NCBI RefSeq assembly: GCF_018860765.1
Contig: NZ_JAHKPV010000001.1
Location: forward strand, 1,043,594 to 1,107,593
Direction: 5' to 3'
DNA: 64,000 nt
Source: Marinobacter salexigens
GTDB lineage: Bacteria > Pseudomonadota > Gammaproteobacteria > Pseudomonadales > Oleiphilaceae
Position numbers and translations under genes: made by a program. Every line of letters begins with the position of its first letter. Within the stretch, counting starts at the first letter, position 1. The notes under the pieces are model-generated. The model saw nothing but the letters and a program-made list of their open reading frames with translations. It had not been told where the DNA came from and did not search any database. Of this stretch, positions 45,812 through 52,671 are shown in pieces.

Positions 45812-46363
45812 TTTTGCATCCCACTGTTCTCGTCGTAACCGATAAAGTACATGCGGCCGCAACAGACTATCCTCGGGTAAACTGGGATGTTCGAACTCGC
45901 AACTGTAGTTCATGCCGATGCGCTCCATGACACGGCGCGACCGCCGATTGCCTACGGTGGTAAAGGAGACAATCTCAGGTAGCGCCAGCCGGTGAAACGC
46001 AACATTGAGCGAGCCAAGTGCAGCCTCTGATGCATAGCCTTTTCCCCAGTGGGCTGACGATAATCGCCAACCAATCTCGACACACGGCGAAAAAGGCAAG
46101 CTTGCTGTAGGTACGTGTAGCCCACAAAAACCAATAAAGGGCACGACACCCTTAACCTCTAGTGCCCAGAACCCCCAACTGCGCCGCGCAATGAGCGAGC
46201 GAATTTTGTCCGCCATCTCATTACTCGCCTGACGACCCAACGGTTCGGGAAAGAACTCCATAACCTGTGGGTCAGCGTTAAGTGCTGCGAACGGCTCGAA
46301 ATCACTTTCTCGCCATTGCCGCAAACGCAGTCTCTCAGTCTCGAATTCTAATAATTCTGCCAT
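45806..46363 (-). CDS. GNAT family N-acetyltransferase (RimJ/RimL type)
   Basis: The 185-residue protein starts LLEFETERLRLRQWRESDFEPFAALNADP, the RimJ/RimL-like acetyltransferase N-terminus, and has the acetyl-CoA-binding region WRLSSAHWGKGYASEAALGSL and NRRSRRVMERIGM. The substrate is unknown; members acetylate protein N-termini or small molecules. Acetyltransferases are among the commonest integron cassette cargoes. Its stop codon lies in a GCCTAAC attC-like outer core. Confidence 0.85.
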   Translation of the reverse strand: MAELLEFETERLRLRQWRESDFEPFAALNADPQVMEFFPEPLGRQASNEMADKIRSLIARRSWGFWALEVKGVVPFIGFCGLHVPTASLPFSPCVEIGWRLSSAHWGKGYASEAALGSLNVAFHRLALPEIVSFTTVGNRRSRRVMERIGMNYSCEFEHPSLPEDSLLRPHVLYRLRREQWDAKA

Positions 46364-46571
46364 AGTAGGGTGTGCCTTGCCTCGGAAGCGTTATAAGGCT
46401 ATAGAAAAAAACTAGCCGCTTTACTCGGTGACGCTCCTAAGTGAAATCCGGGTGTGTTTTCGATGATGACGGCGCCCGACCAGAGCACCCGGTGAGGGGC
46501 TTCGGCCCGGAACAACCTTGATGACCTTGCTGTGCGGCAGGTTCAGATTCAACATCAACCACATCAGGGCT

Positions 46572-46817
46572 CTACCCTTTTCTTTTGCTTCGTTGCCGCC
46601 ACTCGATGGCCACCTCGCCCATCGTTTTGGGCTCTCCGTTCTTTATCCAAGCCATAAATTCCCGGTCAAACCTGAAATCAGATCCGCAACACCCTTGCAG
46701 AAATCGGCGCACATTCTGCGTATTCCGATAGGTGCTCGTCACCGGAGTACTTTCAGTAATGTGATCACTGTGCCAGTCAAAAGCACTCTCTCGCACTGTC
46801 AACTTTCGATCCCTCAT
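46572..46817 (-). CDS. DUF6434-like protein, C-terminal part
   Basis: The 81-residue product carries FDWHSDHITESTPVTSTYRN, TQNVRRFLQG and DREFMAWIKNGEPKTM, the pattern I associate with DUF6434. Longer homologues usually carry an additional N-terminal region that is missing here. The frame is open upstream into the end of the thioesterase gene without another good start, so it may be 5'-truncated. The 208 bases after it, up to the GNAT start, hold a second open frame (see findings) but no assigned gene. Confidence 0.5.
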   Translation of the reverse strand: MRDRKLTVRESAFDWHSDHITESTPVTSTYRNTQNVRRFLQGCCGSDFRFDREFMAWIKNGEPKTMGEVAIEWRQRSKRKG

Positions 46818-46864
46818 AAAGCGTGCATAAGCGGCGCCATTCGACTGCGTACTGATGCGGATGG

Positions 46865-47278
46865 TTATATCTTTTGATTGACTTTGTTGATGGTTCCTTG
46901 GGCAACCGCAACTGTGCGCTCACCATCGCCGCCAATCGCAATGACGTGACACTGGCAAACCGCCTGATTTTTGCCCGACGACAATACCGTAGCCTTAGCT
47001 ACTAGTTTTTCGCCCAAGGCGGGACGTAGGTAATTAATCTTGTACTCGGAAGTAACTGAATCACCCAAAACAGATCCACCCGCATAAGTTAATGCGTTGT
47101 CGGCGAGGTAGCTGACAACCCCGCCATGAACGAACCCGTGTTGCTGTTTCAGCTCATCACGCACAACCAGTGTAAGAACAGCCGTACCTGGTTCAAATAT
47201 TTCAAGCTCAGTACCGAGCATGGTGCTGAAGGGCTGACTCGCCAATATCGCCTTACCAAACTCAAACAGCTCACTCAT
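46865..47278 (-). CDS. PaaI/YdiI-like hotdog-fold thioesterase
   Basis: The 137-residue protein has a hotdog fold with HGFVHGGVVSYLADNALTYAGG (residues 47-68), the helix that holds the active-site acid in PaaI-type acyl-CoA thioesterases. Substrate unknown. It starts 18 bases after the inner core of attC site 47297-47353, and its stop codon is embedded in ATATAAC, an attC-like outer core, the typical cassette layout. A full attC body cannot be traced after it. Confidence 0.85.
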   Translation of the reverse strand: MSELFEFGKAILASQPFSTMLGTELEIFEPGTAVLTLVVRDELKQQHGFVHGGVVSYLADNALTYAGGSVLGDSVTSEYKINYLRPALGEKLVAKATVLSSGKNQAVCQCHVIAIGGDGERTVAVAQGTINKVNQKI

Positions 47279-47296
47279 TACTCGCAGATCCTATAG

Positions 47297-47353
47297 ATAT
47301 AACGCCCGGCTTTGCGGAGCGCCAGCGCATCCGACAACAGCCACTGGTTAAGC
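47297..47353 (-). other. attC-like recombination site 2
   Basis: On the minus strand it begins GCTTAAC (47353-47347, fitting RYYYAAC) and ends GTTATAT. Pairing from outside in: TAAC/GTTA, GGCT/AGCC, then GGA-GCGC with GCGC-TCC around the apex. TGGCTGTTGTCGGA and CGCAAAGCC are shared with the site at 49422-49493. The outer core contains the stop codon of the HigA remnant and the thioesterase start follows 18 bases after the inner core. Confidence 0.75.
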
Positions 47354-47413
47354 TGCTTCGAAGTCCAGACGGTGAATGAATTCATCAGGATGCGGCGGAT
47401 TATGCATAGTCAT
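47348..47413 (-). pseudogene. HigA antitoxin remnant (N-terminal 21 residues)
   Basis: An ATG overlapping the HigB stop (TAATG) opens a frame reading MTMHNPPHPDEFIHRLDFEA, the typical N-terminus of HigA antitoxins. It ends after 21 residues at a TAA inside the attC outer core. The helix-turn-helix and C-terminus of a normal antitoxin of about 95-100 residues are missing, so it cannot be functional. Confidence 0.7.
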
Positions 47414-47565
47414 TAGTGATAGTCTCCATAATCAAGAATGTAGGCGTTGCCGTCCTGAAATTCGAACGTCATCCGCCAATTTCCGTTAACCCAAATCGAC
47501 CAACGCCCTTTGTCTTGACCCTTCAATGGATGAAGCCGAAAGCCAGAGATGTCCGCGGTCACTTG
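47413..47565 (-). pseudogene. HigB toxin remnant (C-terminal 50 residues)
   Basis: Directly after the AraC stop codon a frame without a start encodes FRLHPLKGQDKGRWSIWVNG followed by NWRMTFEFQDGNAYILDYGD and YH, the C-terminal half of a RelE/HigB-type mRNA interferase. The N-terminal half (about 45 residues) is missing, apparently replaced by the AraC cassette. Together with the HigA remnant this is a disrupted toxin-antitoxin cassette. Confidence 0.75.
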
Positions 47566-48222
47566 TTATACCTGCCCCGGTGTAATACGGGCAATGGAGC
47601 GGAACTCTCTTGTCATATGAGCCTGATCGCAGAATCCGAATTGTTGGGCGACATCGGCCAGGTTGACATTCTCTCGCATCCGTAAAAAGCTGATTGCTTT
47701 TCTTATTCTTAATATACGCTGATAACGCTTGGGCGGCATCCCCAGCCAGAGCTTGAACAAACGTTCGATCTGTCGCTGGCTCAGGTCATTGCTTTGACTC
47801 AATTGCCCCGGAGCTTTGTCTTGCTCGATACACGCCAGTGCCTTCTGCAGAGGATCCGGAATAACCTTGGTGACATCCAGAGTTGTGTCGGCCCATCGGT
47901 GCAGAGCATCAACCTTGCGTTCGTTACTTTTTTGCATCCGGAGTTCAGCATAGACCCGATAGAGGCGATATAGCTGATCGTGTTCTGGTGACAATAACGT
48001 GGGCTTGTCATAGTGTTGCCCCAAGACGCCATAACCCACCGCTGGATGGAAACGAATACCGGCTAGCTGCGCCCCGGAAGCCAGCACAATGGTCTCCGCC
48101 CTGGTGCTTATCGGAAGCAGGATCACACCTTCCGGCAAAGCTTCCTCGCCAATCGCCACATCACCCGCAAGATTAAAAATAATGCCACTGCCGGCATCCG
48201 AGTACAGTGGTTTCCTTACCAA
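47566..48222 (-). CDS. AraC-family transcriptional regulator
   Basis: The C-terminal third holds two helix-turn-helix motifs (LSQSNDLSQRQIERLFKLWL and VNLADVAQQFGFCDQAHMTR) typical of AraC proteins, preceded by a beta-rich ligand-binding-like region. Coordinates use the only usable start, a TTG at 48222. However the frame stays open and protein-like for 38 more codons to 48336, where ATA AAC CAG stands in a position expected for a start, overlapping the upstream gene. The gene may therefore have lost its ATG or use a non-standard start. The stop codon lies in GTATAAC, an attC-like outer core. Confidence 0.75.
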   Translation of the reverse strand: MVRKPLYSDAGSGIIFNLAGDVAIGEEALPEGVILLPISTRAETIVLASGAQLAGIRFHPAVGYGVLGQHYDKPTLLSPEHDQLYRLYRVYAELRMQKSNERKVDALHRWADTTLDVTKVIPDPLQKALACIEQDKAPGQLSQSNDLSQRQIERLFKLWLGMPPKRYQRILRIRKAISFLRMRENVNLADVAQQFGFCDQAHMTREFRSIARITPGQV

Positions 48223-48313
48223 ACCCGGCCAGGGTACAGAAGCGGACCAAACCGCCTGGACAAATGCAGCCAGCTGCCCCGAGGGTTGAGACAGCTGAAA
48301 CTCGAATGCCTGT

Positions 48314-48784
48314 TTAACGGAAGCTTGCTGGTTTATAACTGCCCACCTCTGGCGTAAATGCTTTTACCATCCGGTTCCAGCTGTTGATGGCGTTAATGGC
48401 TATGGTCAAATCGACAACCGCTTGTTCGCCCAATACGTCGATTACCTTCTGATAGCTCGTGTCGTCCACCCGTTTACCAGAGGTGACATGCTCTGCCCAA
48501 TTTAGTGCAGTACGCTCTGCGTCTGAATACAGAGGCATATCTCGCCACGCGCTTAAGCCAATGATACGTTTATGAGTTTCACCCTGAGTTAGCGCATCTT
48601 TGCTGTGCATATCGATACAGAAAGCACACTGGTTAATTTGCGACACTCGCAGTTTAACCAATTCCCAGACCACGGTTGTCACTGTGTCTGAAGCGTTAAA
48701 TTGCTCACGTAAATAGCTTTCCTGATTCATCAGGATTTGCATCGCTTTGGATGCGAGGTCGAAGTAGTTTGCCCGTAAAGCCAT
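48314..48784 (-). CDS. Carboxymuconolactone decarboxylase / AhpD-like family protein
   Basis: The 156-residue all-helical protein has ELVKLRVSQINQCAFCIDMH (residues 41-60) with Cys53, Cys56 and His60, the AhpD-type redox motif, and SAWRDMPLYSDAERTALNWAEHVT as in the CMD family. These proteins act as alkylhydroperoxidase-like antioxidants rather than true decarboxylases when the CxxC is present. A GAGGAAATAGGCG site precedes the ATG. It appears co-transcribed with the AraC gene after it. Confidence 0.88.
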   Translation of the reverse strand: MALRANYFDLASKAMQILMNQESYLREQFNASDTVTTVVWELVKLRVSQINQCAFCIDMHSKDALTQGETHKRIIGLSAWRDMPLYSDAERTALNWAEHVTSGKRVDDTSYQKVIDVLGEQAVVDLTIAINAINSWNRMVKAFTPEVGSYKPASFR

Positions 48785-48913
48785 CGCCTATTTCCTCAGT
48801 GGTTGCTTCAGGCAATAAGGTATGAAATAGGTCTCGGCGGGTATTGAATATTTCCGACATGCCATCGGTTCCGAGAGAGGCGTCGCCGCGCCTGCATTGG
48901 TTAAAACCTACCA

Positions 48914-49402
48914 TCAGGAACCTCCGAGGTTAGCCAGCCGCACCGCAACGTTGTTGTGTTGCGATCCAGTTTCATTCTCATGCTGCGAGCCGAAAAGATT
49001 GACCCACTGCCCCTGAGCCAACACCAACTCCCCGGTGCCAACACTGCTCCCATTGCTTGTAGTGTAATTGCCAGCATAGTTGAACTGAAATTGGCCGGAC
49101 GAGCCCATGATTGGCTTGAGTTCATAACCTATGGACAACTCACTGGAAGAGGCAAAGCCTTTATCCTTGCTCGATACGCTAACCCTTAAAAGTCTCGATT
49201 CTTCCAGAAAGCTTGGCAATAAATCAGAGGGTAAGCTATCCGATTGTGTAGCCTGACACTCACAATACCGAATCTCCAACACCAGCGGTTTATTGGCGAG
49301 ATAGTCTTCAGGAGCCGAGTTGTCGGCAAGAGCAATGCTAGGAATCAAGGATAGAAAGAGCAGATTAACCCGCAGAGTAATTTGTGTTGCGATCCGTTGC
49401 AT
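48914..49402 (-). CDS. Exported protein of unknown function
   Basis: The 162-residue protein has a signal peptide (VNLLFLSLIPSIALADNS) and a beta-rich body with EIRYCECQATQSDS and FQFNYAGNYTTSNGSS. The mature part contains two cysteines close together. I do not recognise a family. It starts 20 bases after the inner core of attC site 49422-49493, with an AGGAGGTCAC ribosome binding site, a clean cassette layout. No clear attC follows it; 129 bases separate it from the next gene. Confidence 0.65.
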   Translation of the reverse strand: MQRIATQITLRVNLLFLSLIPSIALADNSAPEDYLANKPLVLEIRYCECQATQSDSLPSDLLPSFLEESRLLRVSVSSKDKGFASSSELSIGYELKPIMGSSGQFQFNYAGNYTTSNGSSVGTGELVLAQGQWVNLFGSQHENETGSQHNNVAVRLANLGGS

Positions 49403-49421
49403 GTGACCTCCTGTATTTACG

Positions 49422-49493
49422 TATTAACGCGTTGGCTTTGCGGCGTGCCGGAGCGCTAGCGTAGGTGCGTCCGACAACAGCCATTTGTTATGT
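49422..49493 (-). other. attC-like recombination site 1
   Basis: On the minus strand it begins ACATAAC, directly after the stop codon of the TIR-like gene, and ends GTTAATA. Pairing: TAAC/GTTA, TGGCT/AGCCA, then CGGA/TCCG and GCGC/GCG around an asymmetric apex, leaving unpaired bases as in attC hairpins. It shares TGGCTGTTGTCGGA, GCGCTCCG and CGCAAAGCC with site 47297-47353. The core sequences are imperfect matches to the consensus. Confidence 0.75.
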
Positions 49494-50336
49494 TTACAAT
49501 AAAGCAGAAAGGTCAACTGTATATCCTGCTTCCCTTAACTCCTTTGCTAGATCAAGCTTCCAAGCACCTCTAAGGTCTAGATCAATGTAGACGACACCGC
49601 TTATATCATTAGGCGCTTCAACACCATCTACTAACAAAGCCGAAACTCTTGGGCGCCCCAGCCGACCTATAAAGTATCCATGCTCGAATACAACATTTTG
49701 CCTGGCTCTAGATTTTAGTTCAGGGGATTCGGATTTCTTGGCACCTATGTCACACGGTGTATACAAGATAACTGCATATCCAACGTCACTATTTGCCTCA
49801 ATCTTCTCAATAATCGTTCGGCTTGAACTTGTTTGCTCGTGCAGCACGATTGGTTCCAAGTTCGCCTTTTCGAGAAAACGAGCCATTTCTGATTTAGCTG
49901 CGCTATCGTGACCATGAACAACAAAAACTTTCTTATTGTCCGACGCCAAATTAACTGGCGGAGCTTCCTTTTTCGACTCGTTAGCGACAGAGTCTTTTAC
50001 TTCCTTTATTAAATTACGCGTTAAATCAGTTGTGTAGCCATCGCCACTTATTACATCTTCGGTAGACAGAAACACAATGAAATTTGGAGGAATGTTACTG
50101 TTCGCTACATCAGCCGTGCCTGAAGCGTCCCTCTCTGTTTGCTTAATCTTGAGCGAACGTATCTTGCTAAATTCAAGGTAGGCGCCGTCAACAAGGATTT
50201 CATCTCTTAGCACGTAAGGTCGGATTATTTCATCTCTAATTTCTTCTAGGTCCGTGCGGTCACATTCAATAACCTTGATGAAGTGTCCATTTTTGTTCTT
50301 TTCATTGGTTTCAACAACAATATGAAAAAAGCTCAT
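49494..50336 (-). CDS. CAP12/Pycsar-type TIR-like effector protein (predicted antiphage)
   Basis: The 280-residue protein has a C-terminal TIR-like nucleotide-binding domain (about 136-262) of the PF10137 type: VFVVHGHD at 137-144, LHEQTSSSRTIIEKIE, and ARQNVVFEHGYFIGRLG with a candidate catalytic Glu218. Members studied in CBASS and Pycsar systems degrade NAD when activated by a cyclic nucleotide or filament signal. The N-terminal 130 residues (DLEEIRDEIIRPYV, DGAYLEFSKIRSLKI) form a separate, probably sensing, domain. No nucleotide cyclase is adjacent. It is the body of a cassette ending in attC site 1. Confidence 0.82.
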   Translation of the reverse strand: MSFFHIVVETNEKNKNGHFIKVIECDRTDLEEIRDEIIRPYVLRDEILVDGAYLEFSKIRSLKIKQTERDASGTADVANSNIPPNFIVFLSTEDVISGDGYTTDLTRNLIKEVKDSVANESKKEAPPVNLASDNKKVFVVHGHDSAAKSEMARFLEKANLEPIVLHEQTSSSRTIIEKIEANSDVGYAVILYTPCDIGAKKSESPELKSRARQNVVFEHGYFIGRLGRPRVSALLVDGVEAPNDISGVVYIDLDLRGAWKLDLAKELREAGYTVDLSALL

Positions 50337-50382
50337 GATATTCCTTCAAAGATCCAGCAAGACTTTCTACGGCGCGGAAACA

Positions 50383-50398
50383 TAACAGCGTGTTAGGC
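50383..50398. other. Collapsed attC-like core pair
   Basis: TAACA-gcg-TGTTA is a perfect inverted repeat with a three-base spacer, and GTTAGGC at 50392-50398 is an exact fit to the attC inner core GTTRRRY. The L boxes and stem that should separate the two cores are missing. It could be the scar of an attC deletion marking the 5' edge of the TIR-like cassette. Confidence 0.35.
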
Positions 50399-50469
50399 GG
50401 AAGTAACTTTTACGGCACAAACGTGACTTCCATAATTTACTCCGCTCTAACCTGATTTCGCCAAAAAAT

Positions 50470-50485
50470 ATTGTTTAATAACAAT
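50470..50485. promoter_or_regulatory. Palindrome upstream of the TIR-like gene
   Basis: ATTGTT-TAAT-AACAAT is a perfect 6-bp inverted repeat with a self-complementary-looking AT spacer, 134 bases before the TIR-like start. It is a possible operator or promoter element. No regulator gene is adjacent. Confidence 0.3.
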
Positions 50486-50693
50486 GTCTTATGGGGTCTT
50501 AAGCTGTCGAGCTTTGTAATCGCGTGACGTCTTCATTGTTGCAATAACTCCGCATCACTCGCTTTTTCGGCTGACGCAGCCGCCTTGAGCAATCTCTGTA
50601 ACAGGTGCCATCACTCACAGTAAAACAGAGTCCAATAAAGCCGGAAAAAACTCAACGTAAAATTAGAAGGCGCTTCCGCTTTACGTATTTTCA

Positions 50694-50873
50694 TCACCGA
50701 CGCCTCAGGTTTTTGAAGTATCGTATCATTGCGCGGACAACCTGCCTCCGGGCTTGGATTTGATCCTGTCTCACCCGTTCAATATCAACGCCGCTTTGCC
50801 CATTCCTGTATCTGGCGTGGAATGACTCTGAAACGGTTCTTTCGATTGTGACTGCAGGGTCACTGTCTGGCAC
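50694..50873 (-). CDS. Small basic ORF after the SIMPL gene (59 codons)
   Basis: A GTG frame begins nine bases after the SIMPL stop, in the same frame, and encodes a strongly basic, probably helical product (VSESFHARYRNGQSGVDIER, RVRQDQIQARRQVVRAMIRY). It could be a C-terminal remnant or a small DNA- or RNA-binding protein. The ribosome binding site is too close to the GTG, so expression is doubtful. Confidence 0.3.
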   Translation of the reverse strand: MPDSDPAVTIERTVSESFHARYRNGQSGVDIERVRQDQIQARRQVVRAMIRYFKNLRRR

Positions 50874-50882
50874 CTCTATAAG

Positions 50883-51593
50883 CTATCGCAAATAGTACTC
50901 AACGGTAGAAACTACCCGCACGGTCTTTACCGGATGTTGTTGCTCTGAAACCCCCGGAGCCTGATCCCTGGCCAGTATTTGGAACACGCCTTGATTGGCT
51001 CGGCGTAGGTCGCCCAGTTCGGTTTTAGCATCTTCGGCAAATTGGCTGGCGGCTTCTCGGGCAGATGCCGTGGCTTCAGCAATCATGTCTGGTTTGATGT
51101 CGTTCAGGCCGTTGAACAAGTAGGTTGGGCCGCTTGGGCCATAGTCGGAAGAGAGCACCACGCCAGAATCCACCAGTTCGCTTACGCCTTGTGCGGCTTG
51201 GCGGATTTTCTCGATATCTTCACTGCGCACCATCAGAGTCTGGCTGATGATAAATTTCTGTTGGCTATTGTTGTCCTGATAAGGGTTGGCTCGGGTGTCG
51301 GTCACATCCAGCCGTTGCAGTTCCACGGCGCTATCGCCGATGGCCTGCAGTTTCAGGAATGCCATGATGGCGTTGCGGCTGCTGCGGGCTTTGTCCTGAG
51401 CTTCGCTTAGGCTAACCCCGGTGGCAACAAAGCGGATTGGCCACAGGGCTAGGTCGGCATTTACTTCCCGTTCTGCAACACCTTTGACCGTTACGTAGCG
51501 ATCACCGGTACGCAGGTCGGTGAGGCCATCGCTAATCAGCGAGGCTGACATGATGGCACTTAAGCCCAGAATTAGGGCAGCTATGACTTTCAT
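50883..51593 (-). CDS. SIMPL domain (DUF541) exported protein
   Basis: The 236-residue protein has an N-terminal signal or anchor segment (VIAALILGLSAIMSASLIS) and a SIMPL domain (YVTVKGVAEREVNADLALWP, SSDYGPSGPTYLFNGLNDIK, ATASAREAASQFAEDA). Members form ring-shaped periplasmic assemblies of unclear function. Its ATG overlaps the ChaN-like gene stop by four bases, so the two are co-translated. Confidence 0.9.
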   Translation of the reverse strand: MKVIAALILGLSAIMSASLISDGLTDLRTGDRYVTVKGVAEREVNADLALWPIRFVATGVSLSEAQDKARSSRNAIMAFLKLQAIGDSAVELQRLDVTDTRANPYQDNNSQQKFIISQTLMVRSEDIEKIRQAAQGVSELVDSGVVLSSDYGPSGPTYLFNGLNDIKPDMIAEATASAREAASQFAEDAKTELGDLRRANQGVFQILARDQAPGVSEQQHPVKTVRVVSTVEYYLR

Positions 51594-52609
51594 GGAGAGT
51601 CTCCCGGGCAGGTGTCATCAGAGGGGCGTTTGAACCTTGCAGACATTGCTTTGTGTTCGCGGTCTTCATCAACGAACTCTGTCGGCAAAGGCTGGATAAA
51701 ATAAAGAAAATCGCCTTTGTTTTGGTTCTCATGCAGTGGTGCTGTCTCGGCATCTGCCGGCCATACTACCGGTGAAATCACGGCAACCGAAATATTCGGC
51801 GCCCGTTGCTTCAGCAAGGCGACGGTGCCCAGATGTTCTTCGCTGTGAAATGTGCCGGTGGTGTGGATGATCTGGGCCTGAGGGTGGGCTTTCCGGGCAG
51901 CGAGTATGCGGCTTGCCATGGTGTTGTCTCGCAGCAGTTGGGCATGGTAGGTGTTGTTCATGCGTTCGCGCATGGCGTCGTCTGCTGCGCCGTGGCTGCT
52001 GGTAAGGGTGGCGTCGAATTTTTCCCGGTAGGCGGGCGTGTCCATGAATGGATTGTTGGGTAGTTGCGCCTGTTCGTTGGTTGGCAGCTGATTAAGATGC
52101 TCCGGCCCTGTGCGGCCGACACAGCGCACCATGGCTGCGGGGGCGTTGGCGGCAATAACTGGCAGGCCATGTTGCCGTGCAAATTCCACCAGTGGGCGGT
52201 AGGAGGCGCGGTAATTCGGCCAGGCATCGCTGTCTTCTATAAATTCGGTTTCACCGGTTTTGCCACTCAGGTAGGCGTCGACAGCCGCTTGGTTATCCAG
52301 ATTAAACTGCTCCATAGACAGCACCTGCTGCGGCTGCTGGCGGTAAAGAGCTGTTTGAATTTGCGATTGCAGTAGGTGTGCGGCTTGATGCCCATGGTAT
52401 TCACCTATGACCACTACGTCAGCCCGAGACAGCTTTTGGGCAAGTGCTTCTAGGCTCAATACCATACCTGTGCTGGCATCGCTCAAACGCCACTCATAAA
52501 GGGTTTCTGGCCTTGTATCCGCATTATCTTTGCTGGAAAAAAGCATGGTTGCACACCCCGTGAGGCTGCCAATCAATAAAGCCAGCGTGGCGATGGATAA
52601 ACTTTTCAT
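51590..52609 (-). CDS. ChaN-family lipoprotein
   Basis: The 339-residue protein has a lipoprotein signal peptide (LALLIGSLTGC) and the ChaN pattern VVIGEYHGHQAAHLLQSQI, LSMEQFNLDNQAAVDAYLSG and IIHTTGTFHSEEHLGTVALL. In Campylobacter the family binds haem between two subunits and is linked to iron uptake; here that role is inferred. It is the first gene of a two-gene operon with the SIMPL gene and is divergent from the SulP transporter gene, 62 bases away. Confidence 0.9.
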   Translation of the reverse strand: MKSLSIATLALLIGSLTGCATMLFSSKDNADTRPETLYEWRLSDASTGMVLSLEALAQKLSRADVVVIGEYHGHQAAHLLQSQIQTALYRQQPQQVLSMEQFNLDNQAAVDAYLSGKTGETEFIEDSDAWPNYRASYRPLVEFARQHGLPVIAANAPAAMVRCVGRTGPEHLNQLPTNEQAQLPNNPFMDTPAYREKFDATLTSSHGAADDAMRERMNNTYHAQLLRDNTMASRILAARKAHPQAQIIHTTGTFHSEEHLGTVALLKQRAPNISVAVISPVVWPADAETAPLHENQNKGDFLYFIQPLPTEFVDEDREHKAMSARFKRPSDDTCPGDSP

Positions 52610-52671
52610 GGCGAAATTATATATGATGTAGGGCCTCGCTACTTGCATGTATTCTCAGACACGAGGTCAGT

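Larger units (their letters stand above)
50337..50693. other. Gene-free stretch upstream of the TIR-like cassette
   Basis: I see no convincing gene here on either strand. It contains a collapsed attC-like core pair at 50383-50398 and a perfect palindrome at 50470-50485. The local sequence is more AT-rich than the flanking core genes. It presumably carries the promoter of the TIR-like gene. Confidence 0.5.
43800..50880. mobile_element. Integron-cassette-like accessory region (attC cluster without visible integrase)
   Basis: About 7 kb of short single-gene units, all on the minus strand except the first two, with unrelated functions and broken genes. Two attC-like sites (47297-47353 and 49422-49493) share TGGCTGTTGTCGGA and CGCAAAGCC, overlap the stop codon of the preceding unit and lie just before the next ribosome binding site. 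Weaker candidates are at 45733-45811 and 50383-50398. No tyrosine recombinase (intI), attI or transposase was found in the region. The limits are set by the last core gene on each side and are approximate. Confidence 0.7.

Noticed and set aside
48705..48914. A 69-codon minus-strand frame between the exported-protein gene and the CMD gene
   Set aside because: It overlaps the CMD gene start, lacks a ribosome binding site and has no family features; the CMD gene has a good ribosome binding site of its own.
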